Source of the DNA: Anoxybacillus sp050480245
GTDB taxonomy: Bacteria > Bacillota > Bacilli > Bacillales > Anoxybacillaceae
Reading direction: 5' to 3' (one strand)
NCBI GenBank assembly: GCA_050480245.1
Contig: JBCNEQ010000013.1
DNA: 64,000 nucleotides
Shown here: positions 24,613 through 32,606 of the stretch, one piece after another
Numbering within the stretch: position 1 is the stretch's first letter
How the letters are laid out: each line of letters opens with the position of its first letter
Notes under the pieces: model-generated
What the model was told of the DNA's origin: nothing
The model's database searches: none
The model's input: the letters and a program-made list of their open reading frames with translations, nothing else
Position numbers and translations under genes: made by a program

Positions 24613-26568
24613 ATGAAAAAATTAGCCATAGTTCTTTTTGTTTTTTTTCTCGCTTCGTGCGCTAAGCAACCGGTATTTATGTCTAAACAAACAGTGATTC
24701 GCGATGTGGCAGTAAACAGCAACAATATTGTTATGAATCGAGCGGGAGACGAATTGTATGTTGCAAATATAGACGTACCTACTGTAACAATTATCGATGT
24801 GAAAACAAAAAAGAAGAAGGCTGAAATTGCTGTTGGACGGGAGCCACGGCAATTAACATTAAGCCCTGATGAACAATTTTTATATGTGTCCTGTATGTAT
24901 GACCACCGAGTTGATATTATTTCGTTAAAAAAGCAAAGAGTCATTGGGCATATTCAAACAGGGATTGAACCGTTTGGCCTTGTGACGAGCCAAGACGGTC
25001 GATGGTTATATGTCGCTAACTACCGTTCGGGCACATTATCTATTGTCGATTTGCAATCAGGAAAAGTGAAAAAAGACATTCGAGTAGGTGATCGTCCTCG
25101 AACGGTTACAATTACGGCAGATGGTAAAAAGCTATATGTCCCACATTATTTGCAAGGGAAAATTACAGTCATTGATACAAAAAAAGAAAAAGTCGTTAAA
25201 CAAATTTCATTGGCACCTTCACCCGATCAAGAAGATCGAAAAAAAAGTCAGGGCATCCCAAATACGTTAGAGCAGTTTGTTATTGCACCTGATGGAAAAA
25301 AAGCATACGTGCCACATTTATTAACAAATGTTGATACACCTATTCATTTTGAAGAGACGATTTTTCCGGCTATTTCTGTCATTCGTTTAGATATTGATGA
25401 AGAAGTGTTAGATGAAAGAAAAGAATTATTTGAAGAAATCAACGTCACAGATGTAAACAATGAAACAATGATTGTGTCGAATCCGTACGATATAGCATTT
25501 CATCCAAACGGAAAAAAAGCATATGCCATTATGTCTGGCAGTGAAGATCTTGTCGTTTTTGACCTTGCCCGTGGAGGAAATGCTACGCAAGTATTGCGCA
25601 GAATTCAAGGAGATAATCCGAGAGGAATTGTCATTTCCTCGGATGGCGAAACACTTTATATTCATCAAGCGATGAGTCATGAACTTGCCATTGTAAAAAC
25701 AGGCGGTGAACAAGCATATGCAAAAGCAAAACAAATAGGTAAAAATATTTCTCTAATTTCGCAAGATTCGTTACCACCGCTTGTAAGAGAAGGAAAAAAG
25801 ATATTTTATAGTGCAAATAGCGATGAATATGCAGCGGAGATAACAAAAAATAATTGGATGAGTTGTGCATCTTGTCATAGCGACGGAGATATAAATGGCT
25901 TGACGCTTATGACACCGAAAGGACCAAGAAATGTGCCAAGCAACATATTAACAACGAAGACAGGATTATTTATGTGGGACGGATCGCGTGATGATTTTAC
26001 TGACTATATTCATACAGTCCAAGGAGAGATGGGCGGGATGTTGCAATACGATCCAAGTAAACCGTTACCGCCTGATGTGCAACATATGTTTGATGCGCTA
26101 TTTGCATATTTGGATGATCCAAGTTCATTTCCTGTTCCAAAGAGCCCTTATCGAGAGAAAGATGGAAGTTTAACACATATAGCAAAAAAAGGGGAGCAGC
26201 TGTTTTTTGGAAAGGGGAACTGCCTCACTTGCCATGGAGGAAAGTGTTTTACGGATAGTGTAAAAGCAGTGGATAACAATGGGCAGCTCACAACAGGTCA
26301 AATATCGTTTTTGCACGATATCGGAACAGAAAATGTACTCGATCGCTCATCGTCCGGGGATGCACGTGCGCAATTTAAAAATCCTCGAACTCCGAAGCAG
26401 TGGGATACTCCTACATTGCGTGGAGTGTGGGCGACTGCCCCGTATTTACATGACGGAAGCGCAAGCACGATTGAAGAAGCTATTGTACGTCACCAGATAA
26501 AGGAAGTAGAGGAGCTTAGCGAAGAAGAAATAAAGCAAATTGCGGCATATGTACGATCATTAGAGTAA
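24613..26568 (+). CDS. lipoprotein: beta-propeller fused to di-haem MauG/cytochrome c peroxidase module
   Basis: A 651-aa exported protein. Lipobox LASC with Cys16 anchors it outside. Residues about 35-380 hold YVTN/YncE-type propeller repeats (LYVANIDVPTVTIIDV, LYVANYRSGTLSIVDL, LYVPHYLQGKITVIDT). The C-terminal third is a MauG/CCP module with two haem c motifs, CASCH at 418-422 and CLTCH at 537-541, and the family signature DTPTLRGVWATAPYLHDGSA. Such di-haem enzymes reduce peroxide or oxidise protein side chains at high-valent iron. ATG 24613 is preferred over 24607 by ribosome-site spacing. Apparently Fur-regulated with the upstream lipoprotein. A haem- and iron-rich enzyme in an iron-starvation cluster is unexpected. 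Substrate unknown. Confidence 0.85.
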   Translation: MKKLAIVLFVFFLASCAKQPVFMSKQTVIRDVAVNSNNIVMNRAGDELYVANIDVPTVTIIDVKTKKKKAEIAVGREPRQLTLSPDEQFLYVSCMYDHRVDIISLKKQRVIGHIQTGIEPFGLVTSQDGRWLYVANYRSGTLSIVDLQSGKVKKDIRVGDRPRTVTITADGKKLYVPHYLQGKITVIDTKKEKVVKQISLAPSPDQEDRKKSQGIPNTLEQFVIAPDGKKAYVPHLLTNVDTPIHFEETIFPAISVIRLDIDEEVLDERKELFEEINVTDVNNETMIVSNPYDIAFHPNGKKAYAIMSGSEDLVVFDLARGGNATQVLRRIQGDNPRGIVISSDGETLYIHQAMSHELAIVKTGGEQAYAKAKQIGKNISLISQDSLPPLVREGKKIFYSANSDEYAAEITKNNWMSCASCHSDGDINGLTLMTPKGPRNVPSNILTTKTGLFMWDGSRDDFTDYIHTVQGEMGGMLQYDPSKPLPPDVQHMFDALFAYLDDPSSFPVPKSPYREKDGSLTHIAKKGEQLFFGKGNCLTCHGGKCFTDSVKAVDNNGQLTTGQISFLHDIGTENVLDRSSSGDARAQFKNPRTPKQWDTPTLRGVWATAPYLHDGSASTIEEAIVRHQIKEVEELSEEEIKQIAAYVRSLE

Positions 26569-26593
26569 AAAGGTGGGGATCCCCACCTTTTTA
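26566..26593. terminator. shared terminator of the convergent Fur cluster and RNR operon
   Basis: A perfect 28-bp palindrome (arms TAAAAAGGTGGGGA and its complement). It contains the stop codons of both flanking genes: TAA at its left end on the plus strand and TTA at its right end. A- and T-runs on both sides make it bidirectional. Confidence 0.9.
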
Positions 26594-27628
26594 CAATTCA
26601 TCAAACCCATTCATATCTGTTGTTTTTGTGTATGAACGTGGACGCGCCTCGAAAAAGTCGGTTTTGCCTAAGTTCACATTTTCATCGCTAAAGACACGAA
26701 TCCAAGGCATACAATTTTCATCAGCATCGTATCGATCGTCTAACCCAAGCATCCGCAATCGCTTATTTCCGAGATATTCAATATATTTCTCCATTTCGAT
26801 GACATCAATGCCATCCATATCGCGCAACACAAAGCGCGACCATTCTGTTTCATAACGGATCGCTTCGTCGATATAGTCGTATATCCACGCAGAAAATGCT
26901 CCATCTTCATCAATATGTGGATTTTCCCATAACACGGCGCGTACGAGTTGGGAAATAAAGTAGCTATGGCATAATTCATCTTTATTAATATAACTAATCA
27001 TCGTTGATGTTTTTAGCATTTTTTGATTTCGTGCTAAGTTGTAAAAAAAGGCAAACCCTGAATAAAAATTAATTCCTTCTAATACGAGCGAAGCAACGAG
27101 CGCTCGGCAAAATGTTTCAACAGTCGGTTGTTCACGAAATGCTTCATATATGCGAATGACGTGTTCATTTCGTTTATAAATGTGCGGATTTGTGCGCGCC
27201 ATTTCAAAGGCGCGATGTTGCTCGGATAATTTTTCGATCGAAGCAAGAACGTATGAGTATGATTGATTATGGACAACTTCTTGCTGTTCGATAATCGAAA
27301 AAATAGCTTTTACACTCGGATCAGTAATGTATTCTTTCATCGCACCAATAAAGTTCGGTTGAACAGAATCTAAAATCGAAAGCAAGCCGATAATGTGTAA
27401 AAACGCATCGCGCTCTCGCTCGCTTAACGTATGCCATTGTTTAATATCATCGGACATGTTAATTTCAAATGGCGTCCAAAAGTTGCCGAGCAACATTTTG
27501 TATATGTCGTAAAAATGGCTATATTTAATATCATTCCAGTTTAAAATGCCGCTTGCTTTCCCGTTTATAATGCTTGTTGCCTTATTTGGATGCGACGGTT
27601 CCAACAATTTTACTTTCGTCAATAACAA
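26591..27628 (-). CDS. class I ribonucleotide reductase beta subunit
   Basis: Houses the dimetal-tyrosyl radical used by the alpha subunit. Ligands are recognisable: Asp in LLSILDSVQ, Glu and His in EVVHNQSY with the radical Tyr at the end of that motif, Glu in LVLEGINFYSGF, and Glu/His in INKDELCHSYF. About 345 aa. The frame is open to 27706, but TTG 27628 is well spaced from CAGGAGG; TTG 27622 is an alternative. It overlaps the flavodoxin gene by 47 nt. Metal (Fe or Mn) and subclass (Ia or Ib) cannot be decided from sequence alone; the operon flavodoxin hints at an NrdI-like activation route. Confidence 0.92.
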   Translation of the reverse strand: MLLTKVKLLEPSHPNKATSIINGKASGILNWNDIKYSHFYDIYKMLLGNFWTPFEINMSDDIKQWHTLSERERDAFLHIIGLLSILDSVQPNFIGAMKEYITDPSVKAIFSIIEQQEVVHNQSYSYVLASIEKLSEQHRAFEMARTNPHIYKRNEHVIRIYEAFREQPTVETFCRALVASLVLEGINFYSGFAFFYNLARNQKMLKTSTMISYINKDELCHSYFISQLVRAVLWENPHIDEDGAFSAWIYDYIDEAIRYETEWSRFVLRDMDGIDVIEMEKYIEYLGNKRLRMLGLDDRYDADENCMPWIRVFSDENVNLGKTDFFEARPRSYTKTTDMNGFDEL

Positions 27629-28073
27629 AACGTTCGACCTCCTGCAATAGTTGTTGTACGAAAACAGCCGGCAAGTGTTGTTGATGTCCGCGTGGCGACT
27701 GCTCAATTTTTAGCGTGCCGAGCACCGGTGTGACTTTTCGTAAATGGTATGCCATTTCATCGACCGCACGGCAATAGTACGGCCACATTTGATCTCCTGT
27801 GCCAAATACCGCAACAGGAGGCAAAGGAAGTTTGCGTTCTTTAATGAGGAAACGCAGCAGTTGTTTCATCTCCTCTGGAAGTTGCCCATTTCCCCACGTA
27901 TATGAACCGAATAATAGTAATTCCGCTTGATCAATGAGCGATTCGATGGCGAATATATGTTGAATACTGATTGTTTTCACCGCATGTCCATATGAGCGAA
28001 AAGCTTCTTCGATCAATAGGGCGACTTCTTTTGTGTTTCCCGTTTTGGATGTATAGCAAATGAGAACGTTCAT
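27582..28073 (-). CDS. flavodoxin of the RNR operon (NrdI-like role)
   Basis: Flavodoxin-fold FMN protein, 163 aa. SKTGNTKEV is the phosphate-binding loop, and GSYTWGNGQLPEEM and FGTGDQMWPYYC are the flavin-facing loops. It is longer than classical NrdI (about 130 aa), so it is a true flavodoxin by size. Position between the alpha and beta genes suggests it reduces or activates the beta-subunit metal centre. ATG behind AGGAGG, 11 nt after the alpha stop. Confidence 0.88.
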   Translation of the reverse strand: MNVLICYTSKTGNTKEVALLIEEAFRSYGHAVKTISIQHIFAIESLIDQAELLLFGSYTWGNGQLPEEMKQLLRFLIKERKLPLPPVAVFGTGDQMWPYYCRAVDEMAYHLRKVTPVLGTLKIEQSPRGHQQHLPAVFVQQLLQEVERFVIDESKIVGTVASK

Positions 28074-28084
28074 GCTTTTTCCTC

Positions 28085-30364
28085 CTACGATGAGCAAACA
28101 TCGCATTCTTCAATCGTTACTGCTGTGCTGCGAACGTAATACGTTGATTTTAACCGTTCTTTCCATGCGGTCATGTGTAGATCAAGGAGATCTTTCGCTT
28201 TAATCGTGTTGTATACGTAAAGATTAAAGCTCAACGACTGATCAACATGTTTTTGTCTTGCCGCGTTTTGGCGAATGCTCATTTTTTGATCGACTTCGTA
28301 AGCGTTGTCGTAAAACCAAAATGTTTTGGCATTTAAATCAGGAACGGTTACAGGGATTTTATAATTTTTCTTTTCTTCAAAATATAAACGGTTAAATACA
28401 GGATCGCATGATGCGGTTCCATTGGCTAATACAGATGTCGAAGCGTTTGGCGCAGGACTCATTAAATACCCATTTCGAATCCCGTATTCCATGACTTGTT
28501 GTTTTAAGCCATCCCAGTCTAGCTCATCGTGTGAATGATAACCGCGAAGCTCAAAATATGTTCCTGTATGCCAATCAGATCCCTCAAAAGCTGGATAAGA
28601 TCCTTTTTCTTTTGCTAGCTCCATGCTCGCTTTAATTGTGAGATAAGCGATTTTCTCAAATAATTTATCAGCAAATTCTACGCTTTCTTCACTATTCCAT
28701 TTGATTCCTTTCAGCGCTAATAAATGATGCCATGAAAATGCACCTAAACCGATTGCCCGATATTTTTTATTTGTCATCACAGCTTGCAACACTTCAATTC
28801 GTTTTTCATTTAAGTCGATGACGTTATCTAACATGCGCACTTGAATAGGAATCAACCGTTCTAATACGTTGTGTTGTACGGCGCGAGCGAGATGAATACT
28901 TGATAAGTTACAAACGACAAAGTCGCCTGGCTTTTTATGAATAATAATTTCACCATCTTGCGTATACTCTTTTGTTACGACTGTTGGACTCATATTTTGC
29001 ATAATTTCCGTACATAAATTGCTTGAATAAATCATGCCTGCATGTTTGTTTGGGTTCATGCGATTCGCTTCATCGCGGTAAAACATATAAGGTGTTCCTG
29101 TCTCTAATTGTGATTTCATAATCCGTTTCATAATTTCAATGGCAGGCACACGCTCTTTGCTTAACTGAGGATGATTGACGCATTCTTCGTATTTTTCGCG
29201 GAAGGAGCCACGTCCTCGCTCTTCATCATAAAAGTCTTCGAGGCCTAACGGATTGCCGTTTTTATCTTTCCAACCCATTACTTTTTTCACTTCGTGTGGG
29301 TCAAATAAGTACCAATCTCCGCGTTTTTCTACCTGTTCCATAAATAAGTCGGGAATACAAACACCATAAAATAAATCGTGGCATTTTTGACGTTCGTCGC
29401 CGTTGTTTAATTTGGCATCTAAAAATGAGAAAATGTCTTTATGCCAAACGTCTAAGTACACAGCGATGCTTCCTTGACGTGTACCTAATTGGTCCACCGA
29501 TACAGCTGTATTGTTTAATTGGCGCATCCATGGAATGACGCCAGATGATACGCCTTTGAATCCTTTAATGTCCGAGTTGCGTGAGCGAATTTTTCCTAAA
29601 TAGACGCCGATTCCCCCGCCGCCTTTGGAGAGGCGAGCGATGTCTGTATTCGATTCATAAATGCCAATTAAGCTGTCATCAACTGTATCAATAAAGCAAC
29701 TCGATAATTGGCCATAAGATTTGCCTGCGTTTGCGTATGTTGGTGTAGCCACCGTCATATATTGATTCGATAACGCCCAATACGCTTCTTTAGCTAGCGC
29801 CATTCGTCTCGTTGACTGTTCATGCGCCATTAATGTTAACGCAATGGTTAAAAAGCGCTCTTGAGGCAGTTCGTAAATTTCACCGCTATAACCTTTCGCT
29901 AAATAACGATCAACAAGCGTTTTTAAGCCGATGTATGTAAATAGCTCATCTTTTTTCGGATCGATCCATGTGCTCGCTTCTTGCAGCTCCTCTTTCGTAT
30001 ATTGCTCAAGCAAAAATGAGTCATAAATGCCAAGATCGACGAGCATTGTTTGCAATTCATAATAGCGACGATATGTTTCTGACACATCGTAGCTGCGATT
30101 TATTGCTGCTTCATTATATAGCTGTTGCAAATATAGCCGTGCTGCAACAAACGTCCAATCAGGCTGTTCCACTGTGATTTCGTCAAGCGCGTTTAAAATG
30201 AGCTTATTGATGATGTCATTGTATCGTGTTGTATGAGTAAGTGACCGCGCGGTACGCTCGATGTATCGCTCGCTTGATAAGTGTGGAAAGTCTTTGAAAA
30301 TATGAAACATCAATGTACGAATCGTTTCTTCATTCGCTTCCATTTGTTCTTTTATATGCATCAT
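28085..30364 (-). CDS. class I ribonucleotide reductase alpha subunit
   Basis: Catalyses reduction of ribonucleoside diphosphates to deoxyribonucleotides. Active-site cysteines are visible in QLSSCFI, SSNLCTEI (thiyl Cys with Asn and Glu) and VVCNLSSIHL; the C-terminal redox pair is CDVC at the end. The paired tyrosines of the radical path are probably in the FNLYVYN region. The N-terminus lacks the KRDG start of a complete ATP cone, so allosteric activity control may be reduced or altered. ATG 30364 (759 aa) follows AAGGGGAAGGG. Transcription is gated by the cobalamin riboswitch upstream. Confidence 0.93.
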   Translation of the reverse strand: MMHIKEQMEANEETIRTLMFHIFKDFPHLSSERYIERTARSLTHTTRYNDIINKLILNALDEITVEQPDWTFVAARLYLQQLYNEAAINRSYDVSETYRRYYELQTMLVDLGIYDSFLLEQYTKEELQEASTWIDPKKDELFTYIGLKTLVDRYLAKGYSGEIYELPQERFLTIALTLMAHEQSTRRMALAKEAYWALSNQYMTVATPTYANAGKSYGQLSSCFIDTVDDSLIGIYESNTDIARLSKGGGGIGVYLGKIRSRNSDIKGFKGVSSGVIPWMRQLNNTAVSVDQLGTRQGSIAVYLDVWHKDIFSFLDAKLNNGDERQKCHDLFYGVCIPDLFMEQVEKRGDWYLFDPHEVKKVMGWKDKNGNPLGLEDFYDEERGRGSFREKYEECVNHPQLSKERVPAIEIMKRIMKSQLETGTPYMFYRDEANRMNPNKHAGMIYSSNLCTEIMQNMSPTVVTKEYTQDGEIIIHKKPGDFVVCNLSSIHLARAVQHNVLERLIPIQVRMLDNVIDLNEKRIEVLQAVMTNKKYRAIGLGAFSWHHLLALKGIKWNSEESVEFADKLFEKIAYLTIKASMELAKEKGSYPAFEGSDWHTGTYFELRGYHSHDELDWDGLKQQVMEYGIRNGYLMSPAPNASTSVLANGTASCDPVFNRLYFEEKKNYKIPVTVPDLNAKTFWFYDNAYEVDQKMSIRQNAARQKHVDQSLSFNLYVYNTIKAKDLLDLHMTAWKERLKSTYYVRSTAVTIEECDVCSS

Positions 30365-30380
30365 GTAAAATCCCTTCCCC

Positions 30381-30417
30381 TTATAAAATAAAAACATCCG
30401 CTTTTGTTGAGCGGATG
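30381..30417 (-). terminator. riboswitch-controlled terminator before the RNR alpha gene
   Basis: CATCCGCT (30417-30410) pairs with AGCGGATG (30402-30395) on the minus strand, followed by a T-rich tail. It ends just before the ribosome site. Its 5' arm shares CATC with the antiterminator stem. Confidence 0.85.
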
Positions 30418-30485
30418 AAACGATGGAAAAAGGCATGCTTTCACCATCGTTTCATCTTCTCAATCCCCGAAGAATATGAAACGAT
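30414..30485 (-). promoter_or_regulatory. expression platform of the cobalamin riboswitch
   Basis: Three mutually exclusive segments in transcript order: A = ATCGTTTCAT (30485-30476, abutting P1), B = GATGAAACGATGG (30456-30444), C = CCATCGTTTCATC (30426-30414). A:B gives a 10-bp stem; B:C gives 13 bp and takes the first four bases of the terminator arm. A:B therefore permits termination and B:C prevents it. Confidence 0.8.
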
Positions 30486-30668
30486 ACAAGCAAGGCAGGT
30501 CTCCTGACTCGCGCTTCTTCCTACTTTGGATTCCTTCCCGTATATGCGCCGCAAACAGCTGACATATACAGTGGTGTTTTTTCCATTTCGTCTGCGCACA
30601 CAGTTGCGGGGACAGTTCTGGATTCGCACCAGATTCCCTATTAAGTCCGTTCGGACACCTTTGCTTGT
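30486..30668 (-). ncRNA. cobalamin (AdoCbl-type) riboswitch aptamer
   Basis: On the minus strand the P1 stem ACAAGCAA / TTGCTTGT closes at 30661-30668 and 30486-30493. The conserved blocks AATAGGGAA, GTGCGAATCC, CTGTCCCCGCAACTGT and the B12 box GAGTCAGGAGACCTGCC (30494-30510) are present in order. It lies 120 bp before the RNR alpha ATG and is expected to shut off this B12-independent RNR when cobalamin is plentiful. This regulation is known for class I RNR in Streptomyces, where a B12-dependent class II enzyme takes over. Confidence 0.95.
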
Positions 30669-30772
30669 CGGTTCTCAATATATAGTTATTTAATTTATTA
30701 AAAATCACAATATATTGTATAAAAAAGGTTTACGTTTAAAACTATAGCGAAAAATTTCAACATTTGCAATCA

Positions 30773-30958
30773 TTATTTTTCATCATTTGCTAAATAGCGA
30801 CGATCTTTCATAAACAGCCTCCAAAAATAAATGAATCCTGGAAATAAAATCGCAAAGTCGACAATATACGTCACGAAAAGAGCGCGAAATGTATTGAAAA
30901 TAATGTGAGACGCCATTGTTGTGCCGAACAATGTTCTTGCTGTTAATACGTGATCCAT
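30773..30958 (-). pseudogene. remnant of a second cytochrome bd-type oxidase gene
   Basis: A 61-codon frame. The first part, MDHVLTARTLFGTTMASHII, looks like the N-terminus of a CydA-type subunit of the divergent bd group. After about 25 residues it passes into a final hydrophobic helix and basic tail (FWRLFMKDRRYL) like the C-terminal end of a bd subunit. An in-frame internal deletion of cydA, or a deletion fusing cydA to cydB, would give this. The identification is by eye; a small intact membrane protein is the alternative. It is preceded by AAAGGATG, somewhat far from the ATG. Confidence 0.45.
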
Positions 30959-31052
30959 ACCGAAATGTTCATCCTTTTCCATACAATGTCGTTTCATAGT
31001 TTGATTTGGAATGGGAAAAATATACAAAAAAATAAGCGATCGTTATGATCGC

Positions 31053-32048
31053 TTATTGTAACGCCTTTTTTAATGCTGTAATATTTTCATTCATAATCGC
31101 AAAATAGTCTTTGTTGTTTGCAATATCATCGTTTGTGCGCGCTTCTAAGTTGTGAAGAATGAGCACATCAGCCCCAATTTCATTTTTTACGACTTCAGCG
31201 ATTTTGGATGTCACGTTTTGTTCAAAAAAGATATAGCGTATGTCACGCTCTTTTGCTGTTTGAATGATCGAAGCAAGTTGTTTTTGTGACGGTTCGTTTG
31301 TTGGTGATAGCCCCGTTACGCTTATTTGTTTTAAGCCGTATCGTTTCTCCCAATAGCCGTAAGCCGCATGAGCGACAAGAATTTCTTTTCTTTTCGCGCC
31401 TTTTATCAATTGTTGGAACTGGCTATCGAGCTGTTCAAGCTGCTGTTTTAACGAAGCAAAGTTTTGTTCAAAATCATTTTTTGCCTCAGGTTTTAGTTCC
31501 GTTAACGTTTGTTTAATTGTTTCAGCCATTTGAATGGAATAAATCGGATCTAGCCAGACGTGAGGATCTACATCTCCGTGATCATGTCCGTGATCATGTT
31601 CATCTTCATGTGCATGTTCATGTTCATGTTCATCTTCGTGAGCATGCCCGTCTTCATGAGTATGATTGGCTAGAAGTAAATCAATTCCTGCGGTTGCTTC
31701 CACGAACTTGACGCGCTCATTTTCCAGCGTTTTGACGATGCGTTCAACAAATCCTTCCATGCCTTGACCGACGTAAATGAAAGCGTCGCTATCGGCAATG
31801 TGTTGCATCGTTTTGGCTGTCGGTTCATATGTGTGCACATCGACGCCAGGAGGGTATACGCTTTCCACTTGAACGTGCTCACCGCCAATTTTTTGAGTAA
31901 AATCTTGAAGTGGATATACAGTCGTATAAATGATAAGCTTATTGTCTGTTTTTCCGGCGATCGATGGTGCCGCCTGTTCTTGTTTATTACAACCAAACAA
32001 TGTTAACGTACTTGTAAGTATAATAGATAAAACGGCTCGTAATTTCAT
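31053..32048 (-). CDS. znuA: zinc ABC transporter substrate-binding lipoprotein (ZnuA/AdcA type)
   Basis: Captures Zn(II) outside the membrane for an ABC importer. Lipobox LFGC with Cys20. The metal-site histidines lie in GVDVHTYEPT, DPHVWLDP and AHAAYGYWEKRYG. Between them is a long His/Asp/Glu-rich loop (about residues 128-160) typical of zinc rather than manganese binders. 331 aa. The permease and ATPase are not adjacent, so this is an orphan binding protein that must serve a transporter elsewhere. Two Zur boxes lie upstream. Confidence 0.92.
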   Translation of the reverse strand: MKLRAVLSIILTSTLTLFGCNKQEQAAPSIAGKTDNKLIIYTTVYPLQDFTQKIGGEHVQVESVYPPGVDVHTYEPTAKTMQHIADSDAFIYVGQGMEGFVERIVKTLENERVKFVEATAGIDLLLANHTHEDGHAHEDEHEHEHAHEDEHDHGHDHGDVDPHVWLDPIYSIQMAETIKQTLTELKPEAKNDFEQNFASLKQQLEQLDSQFQQLIKGAKRKEILVAHAAYGYWEKRYGLKQISVTGLSPTNEPSQKQLASIIQTAKERDIRYIFFEQNVTSKIAEVVKNEIGADVLILHNLEARTNDDIANNKDYFAIMNENITALKKALQ

Positions 32049-32117
32049 GTTCTTCCCCCTCTCAACAGAAGGATGTTTCTGGAAACAGAAAACATCCTTT
32101 TCTCTTGCTTTATTATA

Positions 32118-32132
32118 TCGTAATCGTTACGA
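32118..32132 (-). promoter_or_regulatory. Zur box proximal to znuA
   Basis: TCGTAATCGTTACGA differs from the Bacillus Zur consensus TCGTAATnATTACGA at one defined position. It lies 70 bp upstream of the znuA ATG. Confidence 0.85.
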
Positions 32133-32196
32133 TTTGAAAACTATGAAAAACTAACAAATGGTGGAAGTGGATCGACAAAAGTAGACCAATCTTCAA

Positions 32197-32211
32197 ACGT
32201 AATTATTACGG
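32197..32211 (-). promoter_or_regulatory. Zur box distal to znuA
   Basis: ACGTAATTATTACGG carries the perfect 13-bp palindromic core CGTAATTATTACG. It lies 149 bp upstream of the znuA ATG and beyond the yidD terminator, so it can only serve znuA. Confidence 0.75.
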
Positions 32212-32231
32212 TTTACAATGTTTATCATATC

Positions 32232-32270
32232 GAAAAAAAAGAGAAAGAACAACTATTTTTGCTCTTTCTC
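32232..32270 (-). terminator. terminator of yidD
   Basis: On the minus strand GAGAAAGA / TCTTTCTC stem followed by eight T. The yidD stop codon lies in its loop. Confidence 0.8.
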
Positions 32271-32477
32271 GGGTACAGGATCAAATCCACCGGGGTGAAA
32301 CGGATGGCATTTTAAAATACGTTTGGCGGTTAAATAGCCACCTTTGAGCGCACCGAAGCGACGAATGGCCTCTAACCCATAATGTGAACAAGTCGGATAA
32401 AAGCGGCATGTCGGTGGCTTTAAGGGGGAAATGAAACGTTGGTAAAAGCGAATAAACAAAATAAATATATGTTTCAT
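32253..32477 (-). CDS. yidD: membrane protein insertion efficiency factor YidD
   Basis: Small (74 aa) membrane-associated protein that assists YidC-dependent insertion. The family signature RFYQRFISPLKPPTCRFYPT and CSHYGLEAI is complete, with HPGGFDPVP at the end. In Bacillus the orthologue (ytjA) also lies beside luxS. Monocistronic, with a terminator overlapping its end. Confidence 0.93.
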   Translation of the reverse strand: MKHIFILFIRFYQRFISPLKPPTCRFYPTCSHYGLEAIRRFGALKGGYLTAKRILKCHPFHPGGFDPVPEKEQK

Positions 32478-32606
32478 TCAATACACCTATCCCTATTTTT
32501 GTTTATTGTAACATAGGCGCATGAATCAATTCCAACGAAAAAAGATGAAAAAAGTCGGACTTTTGTGTATGATAAAAACGTAACGATTGAGAAAGAGGTG
32601 AGACAT

